From assembly GCA_036365515.1 (NCBI GenBank), contig CM070877.1, forward strand, positions 5,341,001 to 5,405,000: a stretch of DNA of 64,000 nt, written 5' to 3'. The translations under genes and the position numbers were made by a program. Positions 8,587 to 26,399 of this stretch are shown piece by piece. This DNA is from Torymus aiolomorphi. Lineage: Eukaryota; Arthropoda; Insecta; Hymenoptera; Torymidae. Numbering within the stretch: position 1 is the stretch's first letter; every line of letters begins with the position of its first letter. Below the pieces are notes generated by a model that saw only the letters and a program-made list of their open reading frames with translations, ran no database searches and was not told where the DNA came from.

Positions 8587-11500
8587 GCAAGTATCGGGAT
8601 AAGTAAATACAGTCAAAAGAGTAGGAAAGCTAATAAAATATTATTTTTACATTCAGAGGTGGGAAACTGTTGCGGCTGGTGGAACAAAAGTCAAACTACC
8701 CCAAGACCTCTGTGAATATCCCTCTATTTTTAAGGAAATGCTTGATTACCCAAGGTTCTGGGATGAATGCTTGACGGAGAGTCAAAAAGAGTCATTGTAT
8801 AGTTTCTTGCCAACCTTTCCAAAAGACTGCAATATCGAAGCAGAATTAGATAAAACTCTGGATATGCTTTTTAAGAGAGAAACTCATAGGTAAATATTGC
8901 ATGTATAAAACATAGAATTTTTCACTTCTAAATTTCAATATGGATTTTTATATATTATTTCAGGTTTGGTGTTAATCCATTAGATGATTTTCATAAACAC
9001 CTATCTGCTGGACACTTTAGGCCAGACATTAAGAAAACACGCACCAGGGTTAAGAAAGCACAGAAAAAGAAATGTTTATTCGAAGAGCGCAAGAGGGCTT
9101 ACGAGCTCACAGAAGAGCTTCTGAAATCGAGAGAAAGTTTATTATCTAATGCTTACAACCAAGGCTTTAACCAACCGACGCGGCCAGTATCAAAACCACG
9201 ATGGAGGAAGCCAAAGCCTACATTGGGTAAAAACCTTACCATAATTTCATCATCAAACATTTTTTTTACTTAACGACATTACGCACTCATTATCTCTTCA
9301 TAATGTTATATTAGTCGACGAGCGGACGCAGTTACGCTTCCAGGAGGAGCTAAACGCGATCAATTCCGAGGTTGGCGCCTCCTCGGGCTTCATGCCCTCG
9401 GACTCGCAATCCGACGACGAAGACGGCAACAGCAGCTGTCTGCTCACCCCCGCGCAAGCCAGTACGGGCGGTAAGTTGCAGCAGCAGTTGCAGCTACTAC
9501 AGCAGCAGCAGCGCAGGAAAAAACGGGCGGCTCTGGTCGCCCAACAGCAACAGCCGTTTCCCGTGCCCACGAGAGCCATGCATCTCAGGTATGTTGTAGA
9601 ATAATCTTTAGTAGTAGAATAACTACTACTAAATTATAAAAAGTACCGGATATAAAATGAAATGTAACTTTTACAGTCCGGAGGATGATCAGATAAGGCC
9701 GGTATATTCGACACATCAGAGGGTAGGAGCTGAATGTGGTGGCGTTGGCGTGGGCACGAGTCTGTCCACGATCACGATAAAGCCCGAGTTGACCGAGGAC
9801 TCGTACAGGGCAATGCTGACGGAGCATAAGAAGAGAAGGGCGCGGAAGGATGTAAGTTTAAATGAATTTGTAACCAAAGGAGTTTTTAGTTGTGAAAGAA
9901 ACTGGGGAGAATTTAGCGTTCATTGAGCGGTGGTGTCACCGTTTACATTGATTTCTTTAACTATCTAATATTAGTTTGAATTAAAATTAATTTTTTTTAA
10001 TACCATTAACATCCTTCAAGTTATAATATTTTGAATTTTTTAAATAACTTGACCCATTTGTAAAAAAAATGATTTCCTTGCGTTTCAACAATTTCAATTT
10101 TTCATAATGATTGCAAAAAAAAAGAAAAAAAATGTAAAGCATCAACAATAAAGCAAATAGAGTCATAACCTCATTTATCTGCATTATCTCAATCGTTATT
10201 AATTAATATTACAAAATTTTCGCACGATACTTACTCTTTTGTACCTAAATTTCAGACGCACCCCGAGCTGAACACGCAAGGTATAGCTCTCTCGGACGTT
10301 ATGCAGCGAGCGCAACACGGTCAGAAGCACAAGCTCACACCCTCGACGCGGCTACCCACCGTGCGAAAACGCATCAAGACCGAGCCCCAGTCCCTACAAC
10401 TCCTACCTCAGCTCCAGCCACAGCCCCAGTCACAGCCCCAGTCACATCCCCAGCCCCAGTCACAGCCCCAGTCACAGCCCCAGCCACAGCTCCAGCCCCA
10501 ACTTCAACCGCAAGTCCAACCACTTCTACCTCAGATTCCACAACCACTTGTCACGTCGATCCCTCGGTTTAGTTCGACGCCCATAAAGCTCGAGAGCGAC
10601 ACGAACAGCCATACGAGCGGCGACTACTCGCTCCACAGCGCCGATGAACTGAAGCACAGCGTCAGCAGCATCGAACAGCCCGATCACAAACCTCCCGCGT
10701 GTCTGTTCGCCGGTGCGGATGAGGACGAGCTCCTGGATGAACCTGAACCCGAGCCTGAACCTGAGCCCGAACCAGAGCCAGAGCCCGAGCCAGAGCCCGA
10801 GCCAGAACCCGAGCATGTGATTAAAGACGAACCGATTGACCATATAGAGCCTATGGAACAGAAGTATGAGATTGAGCCGCCAGCCGCGCAACCACCGTCG
10901 ACGATTATGGAAGAGTTAGTTTTTTATTCATCTCGCATTTGGGTTTTCAATTGTTAATTGATATTTTAGTATTTTTATAAAAGAACAATATTATTTTTTT
11001 GAACATTCAAATGAAAAAGATATTGAAATGGATCTATATAATTTTTATAATATATATTTTTTTCCCAAAGATGAAATAAAAAATGTCAGAATGTTTTATA
11101 AATGTATATATTCTAGTATTGTATAAAATGATGTACAAACAATAACATTGTATATAAATTCTGTTCTAGGGGACTAGATGCGAGCCACGACGAAATGTCA
11201 TCCCCATTGCACTCGATGGATATCAAGGAGGAGATCGAGGACATGGACTACGAGACTGAGATCAAGCCCGAGATCAACATAATTCCGAAGGAGGAACTGT
11301 CAGTGCCGATACCAATGTCTATTTCAGTGCCGATTCCCATTGAGATCGAGGAGGAAATCGACAAGAAGGAACTCGATCTCGATAGCATCGACATGATGCA
11401 GCTACCGATTCAGCTTGACGACGGTATCGATATTCTCGCAGACGTAAAGTAAGCCATCCTTTTCATAACCATTACTCGATTCATTTAAATTTGATTAAAA

Positions 11501-13702
11501 GAGCTTTCTAACGCATTTTTTGTCATTAACAGTGCGTTAACGTTTTCTAGATGCGAAGTCGACAACGTCATCACGATACCGGAGAAAGACATTGCGAACT
11601 CCATCGAAGACATAGTCATGAACGGCGACGAGCTCATGCAGGAGACTCACACTTGTTTCTTCTCCCTCATAAGAGACGCTTTCATGTCCAAGGGCGAGTA
11701 CCGAATGAATCGAACGGAGATGAAGGACTCCGTTATCCTGTGGCAGGATAACCCCATCTCACCGCTGAACGATTGGTACTCACTGGTTCCCTCGTGGCCG
11801 ACTTTGGTCCCGCTAGCGTTAGGCTTTTTGGCCGGGGAGCTGGTGTACCCGCAAGATCCGCTACTGGACGGTGATCAGGAGCTCGTGCCGTATCTGGAGA
11901 ACAAGGGAAGAGGGGTGTACGCTTGGATCGGAGCTGGAAGGGATTCCGATTCAAGGCTGACCATGTTGTGCACCAAATTTCTCCTGTACAAGTAAGATAC
12001 CTTTCAAGTTGATGCGCACTAATCCAACGTTCTTTTGTGGATTGAAGCTTTTGGTTCAAGTCGGGTAGCATCTAATTGATTTTCCTAATCTAAGTAAATA
12101 ATAATTGACATTTTTGAAATTTAATTGTTCGATACTCACGATTAGGTAATTTAGAATATTCCTAAAAAATTATTAAAAAAATGATAAATATCTCATTATA
12201 AAATAATATATTATATCAGAAATTAAAGAATTAGAATTCACTAAAGTAAATTTAATTCAATTTCCACAGAGACGCTCTAATACCACCAAAACCACCACCT
12301 CCACCTGTCACAACATCCACGAAGCAACACCAACAGTCCCACCAATCTCAACAACACCACGTACAATCCACCCCAACCACGATCGTCAACGCCACTCTCG
12401 AACTCTCAACTCCGGCCACGCCTGACACCACATCTTCAACGCCGACCACCGTCACTATCGAGAGCATACTATCAGACACCCTTGCCTCGAATTCTGCTGA
12501 ATGGGAGCCACCGAAGGCACGGTGTCCTACGGATTGGAAGGTGCGACCGTCGACGTCGGAACAGAAGGAGGAGTTCAGGAGACAAGAGAGGATGAGATAT
12601 GCCGCACCGCATAAAGCTTTCACGTACAGGATGCATGGTTACTCTTCGGTCGTCGGGCCTGTCAAGGGCATCTATCAGCATAACGCGGGTATGGGTCAAG
12701 TTTTTTTCTTCTTGATGGGGGGTTCGTGTCACTTGAATTGACTGTTTTTTATAGAAAATAATTTTTGTTGGTTAGTGAGATATGGCAATCTATGCAGAAA
12801 TATGTATACATCCTAGAAGTAGTGAAAAATATTTGTGACAAAAATTGTTTCGTTTTCCGTGTGATATCGATGTATACGGATTGGTTCAATTTTAGGACTA
12901 TTTCTAACAATCATTTAATTTCCATTCATTTTCAGCCAATTTACTCTCTGTAATTCGTTTAAATTTTTTTCATTTACTGTAATTATTCCTCATTTACAAC
13001 ATTTTTATTGAGAATGACAAATGCTAGCAAACGATAAGGAATTCTCTTTTGCAAAGATCAATGTGAATCACACGGACCACTTTTAACATCATACATTTTC
13101 ACCGCTCACCCAAACAACACTAACTCGCTCTATTCTATGAATCCAGGTTCTGGCTTAACAAAAGCACGCGGTCACTCGCTGCTCGTTCCGGACAGGCCGA
13201 ACTTCGTCACGATTCTCGCGCTGGTGCGCGACGCCACTGCCAGGCTGCCCAACGGCGAGGGAACCCGCTCCGACATCTGTCAGCTCCTAAAAGACTCACA
13301 GTACATCCAGGAGGACATATTCAACAATGACAAGGAGGGCAATCTCAATTCCGTGGTGTCGGGCGCCCTCGATCGGCTGCATTACGAGAACGATCCGTGC
13401 GTGAGATACTACCCCAAGAGGAAGGAGTGGCTCTATCTGCACAGGGCGCGTTCTGAATTGGAATTCGGTAATTTTTTTATTTTATCAATAAATAACTCGG
13501 TCAGTAATTCATAATTCTTTAATTATATGTATTTACTAATTTATGAGGGTTAGAAGATATTTGTTCGGTTCAACAACTGCTTATAAAGATTTTCTGATAA
13601 TTTCTTAGCAGTTATTTTAAGAACATTTAATGTTATTTAGTTTTATGATATTCTAGTGATTCATTAATATAATAATAAGAGAATTTAATTATTAGTAACA
13701 CA

Positions 13703-13774
<72 letters not shown>

Positions 13775-16700
13775 ATTTAATTGTATGAAATAAATCCTCT
13801 TTGCAGAAATGTACCACCAGCAGTTCCAAGGTGTGCCGAAGAACAAGAAGAGCTCGAGTTCAGCAGCAAGAAACAAGGCTCAATCAGCGCACAAAGTTGT
13901 CAACTCCAAAGAATCTGCAACGACGACCATCGTTAAAGAATCCACCTCCAAGAAAGAGAAGAAGGCCGTCGCTCAAGTCGCACCTACGATCACAAGGTAA
14001 ACATCCTCCCCTTATTCATTCCACCTCTTCTAACACACAAAATCTAAAACATGAATTGTTCCCCCATAGATCTGTCACAACCTTCAGAAAGGAGCCGGCG
14101 AAGAAGCTCGAGGAGAAGATCATCAACGTGGTGGATCCAACGTCCCTGTCCGGCGTCGACCAGCTCACCACCATTATCACCCAGCAACCCACCGTTGCGT
14201 TACCCCAGCTGACACCCACGACGACAGCAGTAGCAGCGGTACCGCCGACACCGGTGGTGGCGAGTATCGCCCCGACCTCAATACTAGCCAGCAACGTCGG
14301 TGCCCAGACCCTGGCTACCTCTAGTGGGCAGTCGATCGTCGCGGTATCAACTGTGCCGCAGCCCCAGACAACGACGACGGTCGAAAAAGAGTGCCCTACT
14401 ACTGTCATCTCCACGATCCTCGAGCCGAAGGCGCAGCTGACGATGAACGCTACGAGAGGTATGATAAATCGATAGATCTTATTTCGTTGGTTTAAGAAGA
14501 AAGATTTTTGTTTGTTCTTTAATATCTAATAATTATATTAAAATTGAATAAATCTATACCGATGATTGTCGAGTTCATTGGTTTTCTACAGCTGTTCTGT
14601 TAATAAGGATTTATAATGACACAAGGAAAAGCTTTACTCCTTAACAATTATAATTTTCAAATTATTTTAATAAATCTAAATAGATCTTTACTATTATATT
14701 TGACAACGCGAATAGAGTGAGAGAAGCAGTAGACACAGAAATAATTATTAATTCATTCTTTATGTGATGGTTCGCTGGCCCTACTTTAACTATAAACTCT
14801 ACACTAAAAGCGTATCAAATATAACCATTGTAATTTAAATTTCAGCTGCCTCAAGTCCATCGACCGTGAAGAAAGTCAGCAATGTCAAGCCCGTCGCTGT
14901 TGTAAAATCCAGCGGTGCCCAGAGTCTCCTCCAATCCAACCAGCAACACTTTCCCCACCAGCAGATCCAGGTTTCTACGTCCGCGGGTCTGCAAACCATT
15001 CGGTTATCGGGTCACTCAGTACTGCAGTCGGCGCAGCCATCGACGACGAGCGTTGCCACGATATTCCCGAGCGGCGCCAAGGTGATACAGAGCCAGGCGA
15101 CGCAGCCGCAGCAGCAGACGGTACTCAACACGCAGGCGGGCAAGAGTATACTCACTTCGAATATCAAACAGCAACAGCAACAGCAGCATGTGCTGCCAGG
15201 AAAGACGTTGCTGGCGTCGCAGATAAAATTAGGTATGAGACGATTTTTCAAAAAATGACTAGGACAAATATCATCAGCTGAAGTTTAAATAGCTTATCTT
15301 TATTTCTTACCTATGTAGTGTTCATACTGTAAAATAATATTTTTATTTTAAAGATTTAGATAAGATTTGTATATTATTAGTAGGGTACCTTCACTAGTTA
15401 ATGAACGAATAAGGAAATTTCAATTTTTGTTATTTAGTTAAGAGAATTAAAAATGCATTAAAAGCAAAAATCTTTTTTAATTAGTATTTTAAAATCTTCA
15501 AATTTTACGTCAGTGACAAAACTTTAGATGAAGAATAAAAATAGAAATTTTGTTTAAAAGAAATCTGTAAATATCTCCTAAAAACCAGTAAATGAACACG
15601 TAATCTTAGTATCTAAATACTTTTCACCAGTGAATGAATACTTCGCCAGTGTATAAACACTCAATAGCGGTGATTTTATGATTTTATTCTTAACAAGATA
15701 ATTTCTTTTATGCAGAATCTTTATGCAAAATGAAATAAAAATTTTCAAAGATTTGAAAATTATCGTCATGTTAAATAAACAATACATAGAAAGCTTGATA
15801 TTTCATATATTTAAAGAAAATGTTCGTTAACTGGTGACTGTTCGGATATTGGTGAAGTCACCCCAACTTGATCTATAAAAATTATAAATTATTTAAGAAA
15901 AATGACCTCTTTGCATTTTATCGATACAAACTTAAAACCCAAAGACTTTTTACAAGATAACAATACTTGTGTCTTTCTTCCTTTCGAGTGAGTTCCGGTC
16001 AGATAAAATCACTGCTCACCGGGCACGGTCTGCAGGGTCAGACAATCTTCATCAAGCAATCCCCTTCGGCTTCTACCTCCCAGTCCCAATCACAGCAGAA
16101 CCAATCGGTCCAGCCGCAAGTTCAGCAACGCGTCGTCGCCGCTGCTCAGCAACAGCAAACCCTACAAAATTCGGGCATGCAGAGGATATTCGCGCAGATA
16201 GGCGGCAAGCCGATCGCCGTGCAAATCCAACAGTCGCCCCAGCAGCAGCAACAGCAGCAACAACAGCAGCAGAAGGTCTTAGCGAAGGTGCTAACGAGTA
16301 CGAGTACGGGGCAGCTGATTTCCGTGGAGAGTTTGCTGGCGCAGAAGGGATTGAAGCTGGCGACGACGACGGCCCACGCGAATCAGCTAGCGAGGCAGGG
16401 GAACAAGGTTATACAGACGCAATACCAGGTGAATATGATTTCTTTTTAATCTAATTAAATTAGCCCCTTGAATGTGTATTTTTTATGTGATTACAATGAG
16501 CAGTATATCAGCAGCCTCTTTTTGAAAACATCATATTATAAATTAATCTTTCAGGTCGTATCGCAAGCACAGTCTTCCACCGGCCAACCAAAAATCATCG
16601 TCAGCTCTCAGTCTCCCGGCCAGCAGGGTGGCCAGTCTCAGCAGGCCGGCACCCAGCAAACCGTTCGCATGGTCACGGCCCAGCTAGCTGGCAAACCGAT

Positions 16701-17052
16701 CGTCCTGGCGAGCAGCGGCGGTGGCAAGAGCGTGGGCGTCAACATGGCGGCAGGCGGGAACGTCATCCTCGGGAAGCAAAGCACCGCCGGTGGGCAACAA
16801 TCCAGCCAGCAACCCATCATATTACCCAGTCAACTGCTCAACATCAAGACGCTGCACGGGTTGAAAGTCATACCCACGCCCGCGGGATTGAAGACGACGG
16901 GGCCGGCGGTATACGCGAGGGTCATCGCTCCCACGACTCTCACGCAGACCAATCAGTCGAACGTCGTCGTGCAGCAGCAACAGCAACAGCAGACGCAACA
17001 GCAACAGCAAATGCAAAATGCGAGAAACAGTCCGTTCAGCGGCTCGCAGTGA
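8359..17052 (+). CDS. NFRKB: NFRKB, INO80 chromatin-remodelling complex subunit G (whole gene, 15 exons)
   Basis: Nuclear factor related to kappa-B-binding protein is a metazoan-specific INO80 subunit that binds the deubiquitinase UCHL5/UCH37 through its DEUBAD domain. Exons: 8359-8586, 8657-8889, 8964-9226, 9315-9588, 9677-9851, 10256-10914, 11170-11448, 11551-11991, 12270-12688, 13147-13467, 13807-13996, 14070-14458, 14846-15232, 15989-16428, 16555-17052. Phases match at every junction and the sum is 1,732 codons with the stop. Order: acidic Ser-rich N-terminus, DEUBAD (about residues 85-200), Gln- and Pro-Glu-repeat linkers, winged-helix-like domain (about 715-850), conserved KAFTYRMHGYSSVVGPVKG block, a second helix-rich block (PNGEGTRSDICQLLKDSQYI), then a Gln/Ser/Thr-rich tail. 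The human protein has the same order of domains and is about 1,300 residues; the excess here is mostly low-complexity sequence. Confidence 0.93.
8657..8889 (+). CDS. NFRKB: NFRKB exon: start of DEUBAD domain
   Basis: Reads RWETVAAGGTKVKLPQDL, CEYPSIFKEMLDYPRFWDE and SLYSFLPTFPKDCNIEAELD. It matches the human segment starting GGTRVSLPEDL in order and spacing. The donor at 8890 is AG|GTAAAT in phase 2. This is the UCHL5-binding module of the INO80 subunit. Confidence 0.9.
8964..9226 (+). CDS. NFRKB: NFRKB exon: end of DEUBAD and basic linker
   Basis: Encodes RFGVNPLDDFHKHLSAGHF then a Lys/Arg-rich stretch (KKTRTRVKKAQKKKCLFEER) and helical sequence up to KPKPTLG. The human counterpart also follows the FGNPL motif with a basic helix. 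Acceptor TTTCAG at 8958-8963; donor GTAAAA at 9227 in phase 1. Confidence 0.9.
9315..9588 (+). CDS. NFRKB: NFRKB exon: Ser/Asp and Gln-rich linker
   Basis: Encodes VDERTQLRFQEELNAINSE, an SDSQSDDEDGNSS acidic patch and a Gln-rich stretch ending PVPTRAMHLR. The same position in human NFRKB has a REVKEECGDTALSSDEED acidic patch. Acceptor TATTAG before 9315; donor AG|GTATGT at 9589 in phase 2. Confidence 0.88.
9677..9851 (+). CDS. NFRKB: NFRKB exon: IKPELTEDSYRAMLTEHKKRR block
   Basis: Encodes SPEDDQIRPVYSTHQR through LTEDSYRAMLTEHKKRRARKD, corresponding to human LGDSDLKIMLKKHHEKRKHQ. Acceptor TTTTACAG before 9677; donor GAT|GTAAGT at 9852 in phase 0. Confidence 0.88.
10256..10914 (+). CDS. NFRKB: NFRKB exon: conserved THPELNTQGIALSDVM then repeats
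   Basis: Starts THPELNTQGIALSDVMQRAQ, matching human HPDLLTGDLTLNDIMTR. It continues with a Gln-Pro-Ser minisatellite (about 10404-10535), a sumoylation-like IKLE and VIKDEPID motif set, and a Pro-Glu repeat at 10737-10812. The repeats arise from short DNA tandem repeats and probably vary in length between individuals. The donor GTTAGT at 10915 is in phase 2. Confidence 0.88.
11170..11448 (+). CDS. NFRKB: NFRKB exon: acidic KEE-rich linker
   Basis: Encodes EGLDASHDEMSSPLHSMDIKEEIEDMDYE, repeated VPIPMSISVPIPIEIEEEI, then LDLDSIDMMQLPIQLDDG. Several psi-K-x-E sites are visible. Acceptor TTCTAG before 11170; donor AA|GTAAGC at 11449 in phase 2. Confidence 0.85.
11551..11991 (+). CDS. NFRKB: NFRKB exon: winged-helix-like domain
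   Basis: Encodes HTCFFSLIRDAFMSKGEYRM, LWQDNPISPLNDWYSLVPSW and LVPLALGFLAGELVYPQDP, then AWIGAGRDSDSRLTMLCTKF. This lines up with the human winged-helix-like domain (FFSLLLEILLLESQ, WQSSPASSLNSWF). That domain has a known crystal structure and is thought to mediate protein contacts. The whole domain is in one exon. Donor AA|GTAAGA at 11992 in phase 2. Confidence 0.92.
12270..12688 (+). CDS. NFRKB: NFRKB exon: RYAAPHKAFTYRMHGYSSVVGPVKG block
   Basis: After a Pro/Thr/Gln-rich variable part it encodes WKVRPSTSEQKEEFRRQER and APHKAFTYRMHGYSSVVGP. These are almost identical to human YVVRPSTGEEKRVFQEQER and PHKAFTFRMHGFESVVGP, and are the most conserved segment of the family. Donor G|GTATGG at 12689 in phase 1. 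Confidence 0.93.
13147..13467 (+). CDS. NFRKB: NFRKB exon: second conserved helix-rich domain
   Basis: Encodes LTKARGHSLLVPDRPNFVTI, RDATARLPNGEGTRSDICQL and VVSGALDRLHYENDPCVRYY, ending in WLYLHRARSELEF. Human NFRKB has the same segment with about two thirds identity. The pattern of helices suggests another winged-helix-like fold, which is inference. Acceptor ATCCAG before 13147; donor G|GTAATT at 13468 in phase 1. The downstream intron holds an ACGC microsatellite. Confidence 0.93.
13698..13775. repeat. (ACGC)n/(CA)n microsatellite in an NFRKB intron
   Basis: About sixteen perfect ACGC units followed by CA dinucleotides, ending about 35 bases before the splice acceptor at 13801-13806. Confidence 0.95.
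13807..13996 (+). CDS. NFRKB: NFRKB exon: Lys/Ser-rich linker
   Basis: Starts EMYHQQFQGVPKNKKSSSSA, continuing the human EEFERIHQAQ region, then basic low-complexity sequence. Acceptor TTGCAG before 13807, only about 35 bases after the CA end of the ACGC/CA microsatellite. Donor AG|GTAAAC at 13997 in phase 2. Confidence 0.88.
14070..14458 (+). CDS. NFRKB: NFRKB exon: Thr/Val/Pro-rich tail
   Basis: Encodes RSVTTFRKEPAKKLEEKIIN then alternating Thr, Pro, Val and Ala as in the human C-terminal half. Acceptor CCATAG before 14070; donor G|GTATGA at 14459 in phase 1. No fold is evident. Confidence 0.88.
14846..15232 (+). CDS. NFRKB: NFRKB exon: Gln/Ser-rich tail
   Basis: Encodes AASSPSTVKKVSNVKPVAVV, GLQTIRLSGHSVLQSAQP, poly-Gln from CAG/CAA repeats and PGKTLLASQIKL. 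Acceptor TTTCAG before 14846; donor G|GTATGA at 15233 in phase 1. A 756-base intron follows. Confidence 0.88.
15989..16428 (+). CDS. NFRKB: NFRKB exon: Gln-rich tail with GGKPIAVQIQ
   Basis: Encodes VSSGQIKSLLTGHGLQGQTI, then Gln-rich sequence, GMQRIFAQIGGKPIAVQIQ, poly-Gln and LAKVLTSTSTGQLISVESLL. The acceptor TTTCGAG (15982-15988) is weak but gives the only compatible phase. A second long reading frame on this stretch is a shadow. Donor CAG|GTGAAT at 16429 in phase 0. Confidence 0.85.
16555..17052 (+). CDS. NFRKB: NFRKB terminal exon
   Basis: Encodes VVSQAQSSTGQPKIIVSSQS, MVTAQLAGKPIVLASSGGG, GGNVILGKQ, LNIKTLHGLKVIPTPAGLKT and a poly-Gln end, then TGA at 17050-17052. The human C-terminus has a similar NIILTTMPAGTKLIAGNKP theme. 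Acceptor TTTCAG before 16555. Confidence 0.9.
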   Translation, partial: VVSQAQSSTGQPKIIVSSQSPGQQGGQSQQAGTQQTVRMVTAQLAGKPIVLASSGGGKSVGVNMAAGGNVILGKQSTAGGQQSSQQPIILPSQLLNIKTLHGLKVIPTPAGLKTTGPAVYARVIAPTTLTQTNQSNVVVQQQQQQQTQQQQQMQNARNSPFSGSQ

Positions 17053-17446
17053 ATAAGATGAGGATTACGTGCAGTGACGTTGGTAAAGCGGGTTTGCGTG
17101 ACCGATGGTTGATATTGGTTTGTAGGGGAATACTGGCGTTAAGAGAAATGTTTTGATGGGTGTTCCTTGATTTTAGTGGAAACGATTCCGTTTCAGAGGG
17201 ACTTACAATATGGAAAAGGAATTCAACTGCTCATTAATTGCTTTGTAGAATTACAAAGATATTTAATGAGTGTAGGTGAATGTATTAGTCAGACACAACT
17301 ACGAATATGGTATAAAATTTTGTATTTAAATGTAGTCGAGTAATTGTGGAAGAGAACTAGTATACACATTCAGTGTTTTCAATAATGAAATGTTTTATAT
17401 TTATTTTGTATCTATAGTTTTCTTTATTTTAGTACTCAATTATGTG

Positions 17447-17551
17447 AATAAAACATACTCTTGTAATTATTCAAATAATTAGTACTTTTGAAGTTTCAAA
17501 CATTTTTTTGTTTCACTTTGATTCTTGTACATGTATCAGATTGTAAATAAA
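17447..17551 (+). terminator. NFRKB polyadenylation signals
   Basis: AATAAA at 17447-17452 and again at 17546-17551, about 400-500 bases after the stop codon, in AT-rich DNA. Either or both could serve as 3' end signals. Confidence 0.6.
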
Positions 17552-17559
17552 CGTGAATT

Positions 17560-19666
17560 ACTGAAATATTTCGTAGGGATTGACAATACGCTCTATATAA
17601 TGTTATATGAGGTTATACCAAAACAATGAGAAAATATTTTTCTTCATGCGCATTATATAAGCGACCGCAAACAAATAATTTAGAAAATCGTCAGAATTTT
17701 TTAAAAATTTTTGGACATTTATGATCGAGCAGATATCCAAATCACGGTCACCGTTTTAACACGCTTTACCAACGTGAAAAAAAAAGGTTTTTTAGTGTAC
17801 ATATATACAATTTTCGTGCTGAATCTCCCGATGAACCGATGAACTACCACGCGACTGTTGATTTTTGCAATTTCATACGCAGTGTCGGTGTGTGAATGTA
17901 CAGCAGCAATGACTCTGTGAAAGTGAACATAGACACGTAAGTGCAAGTGGCGTGCATGTAAATTTTTGTCGACAGCCTAGGATATATACGTATGGATTTT
18001 TGAAGGAGCCGTAGTGTTAATAATTAATTGTATGAATAAAAGAGTTACGATAGATAGTTTCAATTTTAAAAAAAAAAAAAAAAAAAATCACTCATGTGCT
18101 GTTTCCTCGGAACCTCGTTTCTTGTATGATGTTCCATAAATCAAAAAATCTTTTTTACATACGAGCGTATGTCTGGTTTACTGGTTTTTCCAACAATTTT
18201 GGTTTGTGGAAAGTTTATGTTAATGAAAAAAAAGGTTAAATACGCCTTAGAAGTTAGTCAATATACATGTAAAGTTTAAGGAAAGGAAAATAGAAAAACA
18301 ACACGAGATTTTTATTTGTGAATTACCTTTTGATACTTTTATTGCATTAAATATCGGCATTTTTTATTCCACAAAAAAGTATGTAAATAAATTTGTATTT
18401 CGTTTAAATTAAATTATTTTTAGCTTATCAAACGAATTATCATCTTGTATAGAAAATTTAATTACACATTAATTTATTTGACTAATTATATAAAAAAAAG
18501 AGAAGAAAAAATATATAATTACGCAGTGTTGAAAACACACTTTCTTTCTCTCACACTTATTTATTACTCGTGAACTTCTTGTAAAGAACCTGCGTGTAAC
18601 GTCGATAATAATTACGATTTAAATAATAATAGTAATTATAGTAATAATAATAGTAATGTCCATCGAGAGCGTGAATGATGAGGGAAGAAATGCTACAAAT
18701 TCGAAGGAGAGTTATGCGTCTATTTACAGATGTTCTCGCGAGTATACGTACAGAAACTGCGCGCGTGAGAGGAAGTATATATGATTTAAATACAAAGGCA
18801 CTCGCACACTCAACAGAGAGACAGAAGATGGGCTCCTGCAATATTTCCAACTCGAATATGCGTGTATAAATAAAAAGTTACTTTTTTCGGTACACTCCAT
18901 CATCTTCATTTTCTTTTAAATTATAATTTAAAACTTCATCTTAATTCTACAGCAAACAAACAAAAAAACAAAGTTCCTTCTTCGTTGCTCTACGAGCTAA
19001 TTAAAAAAATCTAGCTACTCTTTCATTCTCTAGACAGCCACGAGGGAAAAAAAACATCATCGCTGCCGTGTCTTTGGTATGTTTCGTATAGTTTAAAAAA
19101 ATAAGCGGCGTTCTCCTCGTCTTTTTCGTCGTCCATAATTCCTTCTCCGAAGATATATATCGACGAGCAGCGCCGCGTTTGTATGTGTGTTTGTGTGGGC
19201 GTGCATGTATCACATACACGTACGCACGCGCCAGACATGAGCATCGAAGAATACTTGATAATGGTAAAAGTAGCAAGCAAAGCGTACTGTCGAAATTTGT
19301 TCAGTAGAAAGCTCTAATTACTACGCAACTTGTAGTAACGCTGGCATCGATTACTTGTTACTTTCACATGTAGTCAACTCAGACCTTCTCTCCTCTCCTC
19401 ACTTCTTTTCTCATACAAAATCATCCTACAGCTCCTCGAAGGTAAAAAGTACCAGTGGTGAGGTTGCCCTTTGTCCCGGGCATCCATCAACAATACTGCT
19501 AATTACTCCTCATCATTCCTCCATCAATAATTTAATTAAAAAATATATATTCCACTCGCTGAACGATAAATTATCTGAAATCTCTTGGAGGACGTTGAAC
19601 ACTTTTCCCGATCTTCGACCCCCCCCCCCCCCATGGGGGGTCCCCCATGTCCACAACGTAATTTCA
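17560..19666. other. Intergenic tail-to-tail region
   Basis: No gene seen. It holds a poly(A) run at about 18069-18087, a 13-base C run meeting CATGGGGGG at about 19620-19640, and the likely 3' UTR of IP3K on the - strand. A possible - strand AATAAA for IP3K lies at 18565-18560. Short reading frames here have no recognisable content. Confidence 0.6.
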
Positions 19667-26358
<6,692 letters not shown>

Positions 26359-26399
26359 CTGCATCGTTAATGAATGAACGTGTGCGTACGTACGCACGA

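Noticed and set aside
15969..16454. 161-codon frame overlapping an NFRKB exon
   Set aside because: Shadow of the Gln-rich exon in another frame; the true frame is phase-consistent with neighbours.
19620..19640. C-run meeting CATGGGGGG as a regulatory palindrome
   Set aside because: Short simple-sequence tract; no further support.
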